Of a stretch of DNA of 64,000 bases, positions 37,049 to 49,424 are shown in pieces. Numbering within the stretch: position 1 is the first letter of the stretch; each line of letters opens with the position of its first letter. This DNA comes from Sistotremastrum niveocremeum HHB9708 (lineage: Eukaryota; Basidiomycota; Agaricomycetes; Sistotremastrales; Sistotremastraceae): the NCBI GenBank assembly GCA_001630475.1, contig KV419398.1:905825-969824 (forward strand). The letters run 5' to 3'. The position numbers and the translations under genes were made by a program. The notes under the pieces are model-generated. The model made no database searches, was not told where the DNA came from, and saw nothing but the letters and a program-made list of their open reading frames with translations.

Positions 37049-38133
37049 ATGCCTTTCACGTACATTATTGGTGAATGAATCGAGAGTAAATTTGGTTTCC
37101 CAAAGCTCATAGAAAATGATCTATCAGAACACATGGAAGAAGATGAAGGAAGTGCTCAAAAAATCATCCCAGAATGGGTTCAATTGGAGTACTCGGTACC
37201 TTAGAGTCCTGACGGAGGTTCTCTTAATCTGATTGACCTATTCTGATAGCATATGAGAAGCTTCGCTGGCCCTTCCTCACGTGTGGCTTTCACTTCTTTG
37301 TCTCGCGATGCAAGCGCGTCACTCTCGGTGGCATTTGAAGCGGCGTCGAACACCGAGGCCAACGCCGCCCTTGCAAAGGCATCCATTTGCAACTACGGCA
37401 TTCTTCAATACATCTCCTCTTCATCTGAGAGCCTGACTCTCGAGGAAGTTTGTCTATTGGATCCTCGAGCTGAAACAGAATTGTCTCCGGAAGACGGCGA
37501 TGGCCGCTTCAAATGTTTTCTTTTCGGTGTGAGTAAGTAATAGCGCATCCTGAAAAACAGCGAGATCTTATTGTCGATGGAATATGACGTGGCATAGGGG
37601 ATTCTCGGTGAGTTTATTCACTGCAAATTGAGCTAACGAAAAGTAGAACAAACGCTTACTATGTTTGCTGAAAAGGCGACGACCCGCCTCGGGACCGAAC
37701 GGCTGAACTCCGAGTGCTTGGGTTCCCGTCTCGACGGCTAGGGCCAGTGCAGATGACCACCGATACGGCGCTTGGCGTAACCAAAACAGTCGTCGAGGAT
37801 AAAGGTACTTGCTCCTTCGAGGACCCTCATAAACCAGGCGTAATCTCATTTCCACAGTTCCCCTGAACAATATTCCCTATATTGTGCGTTGTTCACGGAC
37901 TTCGATGAAACATGTGTTTTCTGAGATTCATCTTCCGGTAGGACTTCCCGACTATTACCTTCAATGCCAAAGAAAGCGTAGAAATGCCATTCAGTGAGTT
38001 GAGACGCTTCGATCTTGATCACCGCGTGTAACATGACCCTTCAGGGTACATATCCAAAAACGGGGAACCTCTGTTGCCTCCCGGGATGCGAGAACTACTC
38101 CATAAGGATTTAAACAAAAGTTTTGAGTTTTAG
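37049..38133 (+). CDS. SFM1: SFM1-type SPOUT protein-arginine methyltransferase
   Basis: Yeast Sfm1 is a SPOUT-fold enzyme that methylates one arginine of ribosomal protein uS3 (Rps3). Eight exons (37049-37070, 37113-37195, 37250-37528, 37598-37607, 37676-37804, 37858-37883, 37942-37993, 38045-38133) join in phase to 229 residues. The N-terminus is MPFTYIIENDLSEHMEED with PEWVQLEYSHMRSFAGPSSR. The cofactor-knot blocks read VCLLDPRAETELSPEDGD, FLFGGILGDDPPRDRTAEL and RRLGPVQMTTDTALGVTKTV. The end reads KESVEMPFRYISKNGEPLLP. Only with the 10-nt exon 4 and the short exon 6 does the whole family pattern appear, which makes the model convincing. Confidence 0.92.
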
Positions 38134-39721
38134 CGTTGAAAAAAGGCGATAAACAATAGGTGACCAACGTAGTTACCGAGGCATCCGACACGAACCGGCC
38201 ATCATGAAGTGACGTCGGCCGATGAAGACATGTTGAAAACTTCACGATCGACACTCGAATCTAGTTAGCTCGCCACACAAGCGACGGTTCGTCTGCATGA
38301 AACGTCTCGATAAGGATAAGTTGACAGACGTTCGAGACCGTTTCTACTGCTCCAACCTGGAGAAGCAACGACTCATTCATCAGCAAGCGAAAAGTCCGGT
38401 GGAAAAAGAAGGAGCCGAGTTGAATCGAGAATATTTATTCACGAGACGTCTCCCCTTGTGCCAAGTCATGGCCTCGTCGGTGATTCGGTCTCATTTGCGC
38501 GATTGCATATGATTGGATCGTGGCTAGAGTGCTCACGGTCCGACTATCTAGTAGCTCCCGAGAATGGCAAATTTGTCGAGGAACAAAAAGAAGCAGAGTG
38601 ATTTTCGCTAGAACATCCGAAAGAAAATGACGTGCTTCTCTACTTCTGAAACTCGTCCCTGAGCGCCACATCGAGTGCGCAAAAGGTGCCAATCAGTTTC
38701 AGGGCCGTTGGGGAAACAAGGCGAGTGTGGGGTCGAAGCACATGGTCCGCACGACTCCCGTGGGCTCATGTGAGGATTGACAGATTGACCCACTTGTTCC
38801 GTGATGAATCGTACCGTCGCCTCAGCAACGTCCGAGGCACAACGCAGACGCTAAGATGAGTCAGGTACGAGATCTTCGGCTCCAACTCCCGTGACGTTCG
38901 GCTAACCGGCGCCACTCCTAGCCGAGGGAGAGATCACCCAATACAGATCGGTCAGGCTTCCCCGGTTTCTGGCCCGTTCCTTACTTTGGAGCCGCTCGAG
39001 TGTTTCCATCGCGATCTCACAGTTAGACTTGTAAGCACTAGCGTGTTTGGACTCCGTCGGATCCGCTTCGCATCATCGCTGCATCATCATTGGCTAATCG
39101 TACACTCATCCGACCCGACCGTCGGGAAATTTTCCGTTCCCCACGGGAGGCTCTTGCGCGCTCCCTGCAAGGTCATTCTGTGCTCGTGTTTCTTGTCCCA
39201 AGCTTCGCTTTCATGGCTATCAGACTCAGACTCTCACAGGATCCGCCAAATTATCCCAATGCGCTCCATGGCACGAACACCGTTAGATATAGGTACAGTG
39301 GAAGAGTAGCCAATAGATAAAGTGTACAAAGCAAGAGAGAATGAAACGGAAAGATCCAATGCTACAGGGGAATGTGCGTCCTCCCGTCAGGAAGGAGATA
39401 TATATACTAGAATTGAGCAAAACCAAACGGTTCAGGGAAAGCAAGGAAAGCACAGGGAAATATATACAATAAAATACGAAGACTTGCCGAGCAGGGCCCT
39501 TAACATGATGAAGGGAAGCAATAAGGAACCGGGACAGGGTATTGATCCAAGCCAGGGCCCTGATGGCTTAATTAAGACCTGAGACGCTCCCTCGTGACGC
39601 ATGTTTTCCGCCAAAGGGTAGGCCAATCAATGGTCATCCCCGTGGTCCGACGGTCGGGAGATTTTTTTTTGTTGGGAACCGGAAACACGATGTCTTCTGC
39701 GCCGCAGTTTCAGCAGCAGAG
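38134..39721. other. 1.6-kb intergenic region between convergent genes
   Basis: No gene recognised. The strand from 39322 to 39580 is purine-rich and open for 86 codons, but it has no domain and lies in the 3' flank of the bZIP gene. A T-run is at about 39661-39670. Confidence 0.45.
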
Positions 39722-41117
39722 TCACCAAGAAGATGGCAGGGGCGGCGGTGATGCTACCCCAGATCGCTCCTCACGATGTCCGTTTGGCCAGCTTGCGCCG
39801 GGAGATGGTGATAAGGGAGATGGCTGGTAGGCATAGTTATGGCCTGGATGATACATGGTCATCGAAGTAGACAATGAAGCCATAGCAGGCTCTGACTGCA
39901 TGTGATAGTTATGCAGCTGTTGTTGCGATGGGGCCACATTGGCAATAGTTTCATCCTGAACGATGGATCGCTGATATTAGCCTCGAAAAAAAGCCTATTC
40001 TGAAGCGATGGACAACTTACGACATAAGAATCCTCTTCTCGTTTTGGAATCACGTATCCTGGGTGATGTTGTGGACGCGGCAGTTGGAGCGGCGACGGAT
40101 AGTCAGGTGGTTGTGGAGCTTGGCCAATGTGCGACGACGACGTGTATGTGTGTGGCTGATATGCACGGCTGGCAAATGGGGGGTGGGTCTGTAGGACAAG
40201 AGCGTCACTAGGATCCAAAGTTGTACGAAGAGACAGAATATAAATATGGCAACGAGAGGGAGAAGGTCACAATGACCGATCAACCAAGGAGGATGTTGCG
40301 CACAAGAAGAGATCGAGAAGAGAAAGACCACTCGCCGAGTATACTGGACTAGAGCCGGCACTGCCTGAAGGCAGGTTTGGATAGTATCGACCACCATATG
40401 GAGATGATGAGGATGAGGACACGAAGTTTCCCAGGGTGCTCGATGAATTGGCTCCGGAAAAGGTTGCAGGGTAATGAGCAAGAGAGTACTGCTGGGGGAA
40501 TGTGGCCGATGGAGGCGGTGTGTTGTTTGGGGTCTAGAGGAACATAGGAAACGATATAGGATCAAACGGTCAACGATAAGGCAACAATCGGGCACTCGCC
40601 AAGTACGGTCTGGTCATCGGTGAAGTACCATCGCTGTCCCGTCGTCGCCTCTTGCTCCCACCAACAACCTCACGATCACCTCGGTCAAAGTCGTCTCCGT
40701 TTGAGCCACTCCCGTTGGCAGGTGAGATCCTGGGTTCATAGTTGAAGCTGCCACTATCGCCATCGCTCGCACACGATGCAGAAGTCGGCGATTGGGCTAG
40801 GGAGTGGCGGAGCTGTTGTTTGACATAGTCGAGCTCTGACCGAAGCTTCTCGTTCTCTTCTTCAAGGTCGCGGATGCGAGATTGAGGGGCGGGCAGCGAG
40901 GCAAGGTCTTCGCGCGTGAGACTCATCGCGTCCTGCAACTTTTTGACCGTTTCTTCGAGCTGATAAGAACAATCGAGGAAGCTTATTGAGACAACGATAT
41001 AGACATTTCAGAAAGCTAATGAACCTGAGCAATGTAGGCTTTACGCTTCTCCCGATGGCGAGCTTGAGCACGGGCATTGCGGCTGCGCTGAGGCTGGCTT
41101 TCTGGAAGAGCAGCCAT
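39722..41117 (-). CDS. bZIP transcription factor
   Basis: DNA-binding regulator. The N-terminus is directly the basic region, SRNARAQARHREKRKAYIAQ, containing the N-x7-R spacing of bZIP proteins. A leucine zipper follows across an intron: LEETVKKLQDAMSL, then LEEENEKLRSELDYVKQQLR. The remainder is low-complexity: SKRRRRDSDGTSP (possible nuclear signal), then Ser/Pro/Tyr/Gln-rich segments over two or three exons, ending GVASPPPLPSSW. The start at 41117 (MAALPESQPQRS) is the first ATG and leaves only 10 residues before the basic region. Target genes cannot be told. Confidence 0.87.
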
Positions 41118-41502
41118 ACAGAAATGAGTGACTGATAACAAGTGAGAGGATCTTAGAATGCAGCAAGAGAACGAACAGAACCGGGGGAGGGCGGTTGAGG
41201 CTGGTACGAAACTGGCAAAGGTTGGTTATAACAGAAAACTGAGCCGCGTGAGTTCTGGTACCTTGGCACACTAGTTACGGTGCCCTGAGAACGGGACAGC
41301 CTCGCCTACAATGATGTCCGTTCGCTCTTCGCTTCGCGGGTCCCTTATTCGTAACCATAGTGAGGCGAATTTGCCTCTTCTAATATATAATGCTATATAC
41401 TCCTCACTGCAGGCTCGCGCAATGTCCGTATAGTCCGAAGATGCTATATAATACACCAAAATATGACTCGAAACCAGACACGAGACCCCAAGCCAGGCTA
41501 GG

Positions 41503-43115
41503 CTAGGCTTCGTCCCATGTCCCCCAGCGCTGAACAGAGAGATAGAAGAGATGAGAAGTCTTTTATATGATGCCATCGGCGGAAAGAGCGTACCTCGGTT
41601 TCCCATTTCGACCAGTCATGATATGCCACTGCTCTGGGAGGGTCCTTCTGCCATAAGATCCGCTCCTCTGCGTCAGAGGGGACCAACTCAATCGTCCGAT
41701 CCTTTCTCACTCGCTCATACTGAGCAACGTCATAGGCCACGCTGCAACCCCGGAAAAGCAAATAAACAGCAGTCAATATCGATATCCCATGCATTCCGCT
41801 ACCGCACGGCCGACCGGGCACGTATAGCGAGGCGGCCTGCAGACCAACAAACAAAAACAAAACTCACCTTGCTCGTTTCACAACTGCAATTTTACCGAAG
41901 CCCTTCTTCCAGAGATCGACGCAGATCAAGAAGCACTCGCTCTCCTTGTCCGTTTTGAGTCCTTTTTGTTTCAGATCGTTGTGTGCTGTCCGGAAGTGCA
42001 CGTTGAAGGGTGGTAAGAAGACATCGGCGCTAATGGCCGCCATTCCGTTCCAGCATGAAAACACTTGCATTGGAAGATCACGCTCGAAGAGTTCGCGGGA
42101 GGTGGGATCATCTGGCAGTACGGGGGGTACAGGCCGCCGAAACAATCGCCATATGGAATGGAAGTAGGCCGAGAGATCAGAGACGAGGTAGAATGCGCTG
42201 TATGGTTCAGAGGACGCAAGTCAGGGTCGGTCGATTAACTATAAGACAGCAATGAACGCACCGGCCGCTGATTGCACGAATGACCCAACGATCGTACACG
42301 ATGTCTGATTCCCAGTCCACACTGCATGTCATGTCTGCGCCCTGCCGGTCCTTCTGATACAACACTTCTAGTGCATCAGCTGGACACCATATGACATCGT
42401 TCATGAACAAAACCTGCGCAGCCTTGACTTTCTTGCTCGTCAAAGGTGCCAGCGCCTCATTTCGAACATAAGCCAACACCGGAATTCGGCCGCCCTTGTG
42501 TTTCATTGTGGGATCCGCTATACGGACCTCGGACCCCTTGGCGAGTATGGTATGTGGGGTGCCAAGTTGATCCAGGAGGGTTGCTAGAAGCCTTAGCAAT
42601 ATGGGGGTTGCGTCGGTAGAGCCATTCTCATATATAGACACGTGGACTCTGTGAGGACCGACAAAGGTCAGGAATTCGGACAAGGAGTAGAGGAATGCGG
42701 GGAGTATTGGGGCGGCGTTGTGAAGATTGATTGCAAGAAAGAGTGTGTCATTAGTTTGTGATGATGAGAGAGATGAGTATCGTGATCTGTGGGCCGATGT
42801 GAGCTCGCAAGTGGGTCGTGATGGCTTCAGAATGAGAGCGTCGGCAATCTGAAAGAGTGTGTCTGCGTCGATCAAGGTGGCATTGCCACCAGTAGTATCT
42901 GGAGCAGCGCCAGATGAGAGATTAAACGTTCGCGGGAGAGCTGTAAGCTGCTCGATTTGTTTATTGAGCTCAGGAGAGTTGTGTGCCACGCGACGGTAAG
43001 AAAGAGTGATGCGTTCTGAATTTGAATAAGATATGAGAAGAAGGAGAGCAGAGAAGATAAATGCGAATAAGAAATATTGTCGAGGATGCAGTCTAAGTCG
43101 TTTGAGGATGGACAT
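41503..43115 (-). CDS. GT69 family glycosyltransferase (CAP59/CMT1 alpha-1,3-mannosyltransferase type)
   Basis: Type II Golgi membrane enzyme of the family that includes Cryptococcus Cap59 and Cmt1. After a short basic cytoplasmic tail comes one membrane anchor (YFLFAFIFSALLLLISYSNS). The lumenal part has FLAINLHNAAPILPAFLYSL, VHVSIYENGSTDATPILLRL, ILAKGSEVRIADP, RIPVLAYVRNEALAPL, the presumed metal-binding VLFMNDVIWCPADALEVL, and FSCWNGMAAISADVF. The last exon follows a 73-nt intron and ends KWETERWGTWDEA at a TAG (41503). I use MSILKRLRLH (43115) as start; an in-frame ATG at 43145 would add 10 residues. It probably acts on wall or capsule-like mannan; the exact linkage is inference from the family. 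Confidence 0.87.
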
Positions 43116-43145
43116 GATGAGAGAGCGGACGAAGCTGGGACTCAA

Positions 43146-45306
43146 ATTTCAGGGACGAGGCTGTCTCTAAATCCCATGCCACCGTCTGCAACTTCCAAAA
43201 CACCTTGTCTAGCAGCTTCAGCATCTACCTTGTCTTACTCGTTTGACTGCTACTGCTCTGGACGCTGTCTGCATATAGCTATTCGATTTCCGGCTCTTCA
43301 AATCCACGTGGCTATGTATAATGCAGTCTGGATTTTATGCAGTGCCTTGATCTGCACGCCGGTCCTGCCGCTGACCCTATTCTTGTCTTGTCTCACTACT
43401 CGAAAGCCAGTGAGACATTGTATTTGTCAGGTGCCATATCCTTATTCGTTTACAGAAATGCAGCCAATCGTCTATCGGCTCCCTTGTTCAGCCCCTCTGC
43501 AGAGAATTGGACACGGCGGTGCCTGAACCCCCGAATCGTCCCCACGACCTCCTATACACTCCTACTATCTGGAAATATTTCTCGAGGACATATTCCAAAT
43601 GGAGGACATATGCTTTTGGACTAGACCAAAGATTCATCAGTTACCCGTCGGACCCTTCCTTTCACGAGCTGCACGCAGGGTTAAATCTGAATCTTCAGGA
43701 TGGCTTCCCTGCTTATCTGCACTGCACCACACGTCATTTCTATGCGACATATTAAAAGGGCGTTCTGGTTCTAGTTCTTAGGGGCCCCTACGCACTAAGG
43801 CACGCACTAATCCTCTGTTTCCAATTGTTTTTTGGTCGGCGGAGCAGGTGTCAACTCGGTTAGAGATTCCAGCCCCTCAAATGCGCGCAGTGCCACTTGA
43901 CAAGCAAACGTTCATTCCCTACGCTGTCCTCGTTACGATTGCCAACGCCTTGATGACTACGTTTGTGATGAGAGCCGAACCTGGATTCCCGACCGCAGAT
44001 GACACTCGAATTCAATGATCTACCTGCCTCGGCGCTCGGGAAAAACGCCCTCCATGTGAATTCAGGACCATGCCCGATGTCAGCAGTTGCTTTCGATCTC
44101 TACCTCGAATTATGGAGGCGCACAAGCTCGCAGGTGGATCACGGGGGCCTTGAATTGATGTTGCCATTCGGAAGACCTATGTGAATTCGAATCTGGTCGA
44201 GACGCCCAAAATGTGCTTTGTGTTCGATCGAAGGGTTCTAGTCTCGTATAGTATAGCGCGACTGCATACAGAGATAGAGATGTTGTTCACACCAGTCCTT
44301 TCCTGAACTCAACACGATCATCATCTTCCTCGTTTATCCCACTCCTCGAGCTTCTTATGGCCAACACCGAGGGAGATGAACGCCTATATGAACTTTACAT
44401 ATAATGATCAGCTCTCAGCTTCATATGGATTTCATCATCGCTGACTGCGATTAGACACTACTTTCTTTGACCTCCGGAGCCATCTTATTACCCACAACTC
44501 GCGACCGGTCCCTACTTGTCAACGCAGGACCCTTTAAACCGTGTGATTTCTTAGGAGCTGAGAGACTTTCATGAAACTGCACGGTTAGACCGGACTTGCT
44601 GTTTCGTCGCTCGACCACTGCGGGGATATATAATGAAAGAGGGTCATCGCTTGCCAGAACATGAACATGTTCCTCATGACCTTGACCTCGACGACGCCCT
44701 CACTTGATTAGGCCATACGCGCGCGCTCGAAGCGATTTTGGGGGCACCTTTGCAATCAAACGCAAGATCAAGCCGAGTTGATATCTCTGAGCCTGTGAGC
44801 AGATGGCCTCTCCTCACGGTCAGATTGTCACGAGATCCTGACATCAAACTGAAGGAACAGGATTTTGGCGACCTTTATCAGATGATTTCTTGGTTTGTTG
44901 ACTGAGCAGTTCTGAGGACCCACAGCAATTCAGTCGGAGTTGAAATTTGGGGTCACTGACTGCTTGGAAAGGCAAATCATCCATCACGGAATGTTCGGTA
45001 GGAAGCCTCGAGGTCAGAGCCGACAGGATCAACAATTGCCCAGCTATGCCGAAGCCATCGTTGCTAGGGCCATACAAATTTTCACTTGCGCGCGCAGTCG
45101 TCGAACCCGTTCAGAGGGACCCACACGATTGTCCAAAAGACTAGAAGTAAAATTACTACGGGAAAATATCGAAGACAAACACAGGACGAAGATTGTAATG
45201 AGGACACAATGATACAGTCTCCTTCGGTAGCAAATCATTATTGTAACATGAGATGCTTCAATCATCTGAGACGTCAAGCGTGCAAAAGCTTATCAGCTTA
45301 AGACAT
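43146..45306. other. 2.1-kb intergenic region, the longest gap
   Basis: The region holds the 5' flank of the GT69 gene on the left and the 3' flank of the CFEM gene on the right. Open frames up to 149 codons (43077-43526) show no domain, splice pattern or signal peptide I trust. A GGATATATAAT sequence near 44626 looks like a TATA box but has no gene downstream. A non-coding RNA or a small unrecognised gene cannot be excluded. Confidence 0.4.
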
Positions 45307-46069
45307 CTAGAGAGAAAGCATGAAGGCAGCGAGAGCGCCAAGACCGCCCAGGGCAGGGACAGTGTAGCGGGTAGCACCAGAGCTCCTGCAGATTACGCGT
45401 CAATAATCAGGATTGTTTCAAAGAACAAAGTATACATACGTGGTCGCGGCGGGGGAAGAGGCAGAAGAGGAAGTAGAGCTGCCAGTGGAAGTGGGGGCAG
45501 TGGAGGAGGCCTTGGATGCGCTGGACGACGAAGACGAGGAGGAGGACGCGGATGAAGACGAAGAGGCCGCGGACGACGAAGAAGACGCAGCAGATGAGGA
45601 AGACTCGGTGGTGGAGGCGGCAGCGGAGGTGCTACCGGAGCTGGGAGTGGGAGTAGCGGTCAAGGTAACACCCTAATCAAAGTGAGACAAAGGCTCGATC
45701 AAGAAAAAACTGCTACTTACGACGGCAGCGCAAAGCTGTTGGGCGAAGGTCTCGGCGGCAGCGAGGTCAGAACCAGAGCAAGAGGTCTCAATGCACTGGG
45801 TAGCAGCGGTGATGAACTTTTGGTCGTGGCAAAGGCAGTTGTCATCAGTAGCAGCGCAGTTGTCTAAACCAAAGGTCAGATGTGAAAAGAGTTGAACTGA
45901 ATAGCAACTTACCGGTGGGGGTGTTGGTGAGACAAGGGAGGGCACAGCCTGACGAAAGACACGGCAGTTAGCAACGACGACACGATGGGTACGATTGGTG
46001 CTCACTGGGAGGAGCGGCCTGAGCGTAGACGGCAGCAGCGAAGGCGAGGAAGGTAATAGCGACACGCAT
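45307..46069 (-). CDS. CFEM-domain GPI-anchored cell-wall protein
   Basis: Small secreted protein with the fungal eight-cysteine CFEM fold, a family involved in haem capture, wall structure or host contact. The signal peptide is MRVAITFLAFAAAVYAQ. The spliced CFEM domain reads CALPCLTNTPTDNCAATDDN followed by CLC, CIETSC and a last cysteine in AQQLCAAV, giving all eight cysteines. The aspartate before the third cysteine (TDNC), which ligates haem iron in some members, is present. A Ser/Ala-rich stalk of about 70 residues follows, then SSGATRYTV and a C-terminal hydrophobic tail (GGLGALAAFMLSL) fitting a GPI-attachment signal. It has five exons with GT-AG introns. Confidence 0.92.
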
Positions 46070-46158
46070 TTTGGCTGGAGAAAGTGAAGGAGAGTGTATT
46101 AGGACGAGTAAGGTGAGATGATGGGGGATGGGAGAAAGTTGTGAGGGAGATAGCCCGC

Positions 46159-46166
46159 TATATATA
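46159..46166 (-). promoter_or_regulatory. TATA box of the CFEM gene
   Basis: A TATATATA lies 90 bp before the CFEM start codon, on the promoter side, at a usual fungal TATA distance. Confidence 0.5.
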
Positions 46167-46890
46167 CGTGTTTCATAAATTAGGTTCAGTCCGCTAAGGG
46201 GCCTTTCTAAACCGAAGACTATACGGCCCCTTTTGTGCCGTCCCATATGTTACCTCCTGTTATCTCGCGGCATGGGATATTCAACTCAAAGATAGTACAT
46301 ATCCAGAACAATACACATTTCTTGTACTCTCTATTCTGGACAAAGGAACGCGTATCTACAGACGAATTTGGCAGAAAGAGAAGGTGGCCATTGCCCTATT
46401 TGGCAACTGTCCAACAAAGGGGGAACCCGGGTGATTGATTGATCTGATCAGGGGTCGGCCACACCCCATCTCCGGGGAGCCACTGAAAAGCTAAGCACAC
46501 TCTTGTTCATCATCTATATCCATCTTGATGCCATCATGACCATCAGTAACGTTTATGCGCGAGCTCTTGTTCCAGTGCTTGATGTGTTCGCTTCCTGATA
46601 AAAACGGTGATCCCTGGGTCCAGGAGGCTATAGTCTTGTCTCGCCTGCACCTTTTATTTGATTTGATATCTTCCCCACATGACTAGGCAGATAATTTGTA
46701 TACAAAGTTCTAGAATCTCCTGACGATCTGATCTACAATAATGTACACTTTTCTTTGAATCTCCGAGCCAAACCCGACGGAGAGAGGCCTGCCCTAAAGT
46801 TCCCACGGGCTCGTCGGCCGTTGCCGGTCTGTACAGTTGTCTGTGTCTGAACCTTAATTTCTCACTCACGTCTATCGAAGCCCGCAAGTC

Positions 46891-47499
46891 ATGGTACGTT
46901 GCTGCTGCACTAGGCTCCGATGTTGAGCACATTTCACTGATACAACTTGTTTCTTAGGCCCCCAAGGACACGAAAACAAAAAAGGTCTTGTCATTATTGC
47001 GGATCTGCAGCGAATATACGCCTGACGTTCTATACCTGGATAGACCACGAAGACGCGGAGTGCTCTCCAGGATGTGGTGACTCGGGAATATACTATCCAT
47101 CTCCACAAACGTGTACATGGCCGTTCATTCAAAAAGCGTGCACCTTGGGCTGTCAAATCGGTGGTTGATTTTGCTCAAAAGGCTATGGGAACCAAGGATG
47201 TGAGACTGGACCCCAAACTCAACCAGGCTATTTGGGCTCAGGGAGTGAAGAACGTCCCCCACCGGTTGCGGTTGAAGCTTGAGCGTTCGTCGTAAAAATT
47301 CATCCAGCAAAATGTTGATCCCAATATTTATATTTCAGGCAAGCGTAATGACGACGAGGATGCTACTGAAAAGCTTTACACTTATGCTTCACATATCCCC
47401 GTCACTTCGTTCAAGGTCCGTAGCATCTCCTTCCTCCATACTCTTTGTATCTGATCATTTACATAGGGTCTTGAGACTGTTGTCGCCGATGCCGAGTAG
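46891..47499 (+). CDS. RPL31: ribosomal protein eL31
   Basis: Structural protein of the cytosolic 60S subunit. Five exons (46891-46893, 46958-46984, 47044-47284, 47339-47415, 47467-47499) join in phase to 126 residues. The product reads [20 protein letters not shown], then [20 protein letters not shown] and [20 protein letters not shown], and ends [17 protein letters not shown]-like (here [18 protein letters not shown]), all typical of eL31. The first coding exon contains only the ATG, followed at once by a GTACGT donor. The upstream region is shared with the divergent CFEM gene (822 bp between starts). Confidence 0.95.
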
Positions 47500-47959
47500 A
47501 GTTTTTTTATTCCACTCATACCGTCTATGTATCCCACTCTGGCATAGGGAAATGCCAATCATGTCATAGGCACAAAATTTCTCATATGTCTCCTTGCATT
47601 CCCAACAACCGGTGTCATTATTTCCAACCGCACGCGCACGTCGTCTTTGTCCATGCCATGCGCTTCCGTCAGAGTGTGAAACTGTAACCAATTATTCTTT
47701 TTGTTCCGCTTACTTGAACGAGAGTTGTCGTGAGGTGTAAACTGGGTGCGACGAAGGCTGTGTTCGTTGCCGTTTTGCAATGCAACAGGCGGCTATTGTG
47801 GAAACCGACCGTTGTTTATCCTGTACAAATAACCGACGTACGACGACCACCGGCTGCTGCGCCTTTGTACTCTTCCTATAAATCATCTCATCTTCTGTGC
47901 TCTGCTCTCAATCCCTCTGTATCAATAAGTTTCGTCCCTCTAATCAAGCTTCATCAAAC

Positions 47960-49424
47960 ATGTTTCGTCGTCCTGCTCCTCCGCACGGTGAGCACACTCA
48001 GGCTGTGGTTGGCGTATACCCGATGACATCAGTGCCTTACATTCGCGAATTCTAGGTAAGACGAAGGATACGTGCCACCAAAGTTCATGGTACTGAAGAC
48101 AGAGTTTAGGGCATCCACCTCCATATGCGTTCGTAACAAGAGTGTACCAGAAGAGCTTGAGGCCTGTGGTACTTGCGTGAGTGGGTTGTCAACTGTCGTT
48201 TGATCAGAATGACCGAACGAGCTTCAAAGGATGGGATTCGCTGCTTGGTTATGGACACTGTTATGGTACGTTCAACACTCCTTCAGCCGTTGACTAAGTC
48301 ATTAACGTTGGGCACAGGGCTGTAAGTGGCGGGCGTTAACGGTCAATGCAAGGTTGGCTCATAGGCTCGACATGCAGATCAGCAACTTCCAAGACATTAG
48401 TGGAGATAGATCTCACAGTGAGTCTTCGAGGCCGAGTCGGCTTCATGTTTGGTGCTCATGTATGCCAGACCTTCCGAAATTCGTCGTTTTTGACATTGTG
48501 CTGGGCGCATTGTACATATCTGTGACGGCGATGGAGGTAAGCATAAGACTCGTCCCTTCGAGTATTTCATTCTCACTCGCAGTGGCATAGACGTTTGGCA
48601 TTGCGGCTGTATACTTGGTGAGTGGCCCTGCCTCGACGACATATGCGCGTCTCACCGTCCGTTAGCAAAATCTCGCTCTGGTCCGATTATACGTCGGAAT
48701 GTCTCTGTTGGCAGCCTTCATAGTCTCCGGCGCTGAGCTCCTGAATATCGTGCTTCATTTCACATTGAAGGTATTTGCACCTAGCATTTTCGGGATCCCA
48801 TCATAATGGCCGACTGCGACCCAGGACACATTGATCAATGAATGCACTCAAGCAGCAACGAACGAAACCATCAGCTTCGTGAGCACCTACTCTTAGCGCC
48901 GCAGTAATATGACACTTATTGTGTTTTCACCAGAATTTTGGTTTCTTCGGTGGACACACCTCGGAAGTTTTGACACCGGATGAAGCCAAACAATGTACGA
49001 CAATTTTGTAAGAGAGTCTACGCAGCTAATCTCACATCACGGTGTAGGGTGCAACAATGCCTGGAGTCACGATACCTTCTCTGACTTTGCCTGGTTCCTC
49101 GTTGGTACTAGTAAGTATTCACTTTCTCATTAGTTACATTATTTCATCTCGGTTTTAGTTCTTGGTCTCCTCTTCGCGAGTACGGTATACTCGTACTACC
49201 ACCAGCTCCTCGACCCGACGTCCGTTGCCTCGAGACTCCCTCGTGCTACCGAGGATGTCAACTTGAATACCTTCCCCTCTAATTCTTACGCACCGCCACC
49301 AGGTCTCCCTCCCTCCACTTCAGCGCCGCCTTACGATCCCGCCAAATTACCGAAGTACGGTGCAGATGCTGGATATACTAGGTTCGATGATACCAAGGAG
49401 GGTCAAAGCAAATTCGACGATTGA
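47960..49424 (+). CDS. multi-spanning membrane protein, function unknown (tandem copy A)
   Basis: About ten short exons encode a protein with roughly four membrane helices: VVLAMGFAAWLWTLL, FVVFDIVLGALYISVTAM, YVGMSLLAAFIVSGAELLNI and FLVGTILGLLFASTVYSYY. A loop between helices 3 and 4 has paired cysteines (INECTQAATNET and WCNNAW). The cytosolic C-terminus is Pro/Tyr-rich (NSYAPPPGLPPSTSAPPYDP) and ends KEGQSKFDD. The topology recalls tetraspan proteins, but no family was recognised. The second intron stretch (47988-48109) contains an internal AG|GT junction. The exon between 48266 and 48375 is uncertain: either a 4-nt microexon at 48318-48321 or a single longer intron. Confidence 0.7.

Noticed and set aside
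39322-39582. Purine-rich 86-codon open frame that at first looked like a mobile-element remnant
   Set aside because: No conserved motif, terminal repeat or target-site duplication; it lies in the 3' flank of the bZIP gene.
45418-45663. Plus-strand acidic, Glu/Asp-rich open frame opposite the CFEM stalk
   Set aside because: It is the mirror of the Ser/Ala repeat coding stalk on the minus strand, not a gene.
46448-46510. Possible degraded 5S rRNA: GGCCACACC, CCATCTC and AAGCTAAGCAC appear in 5S order
   Set aside because: Only short matching words with wrong spacing; the flanking stem sequences of 5S rRNA are missing.
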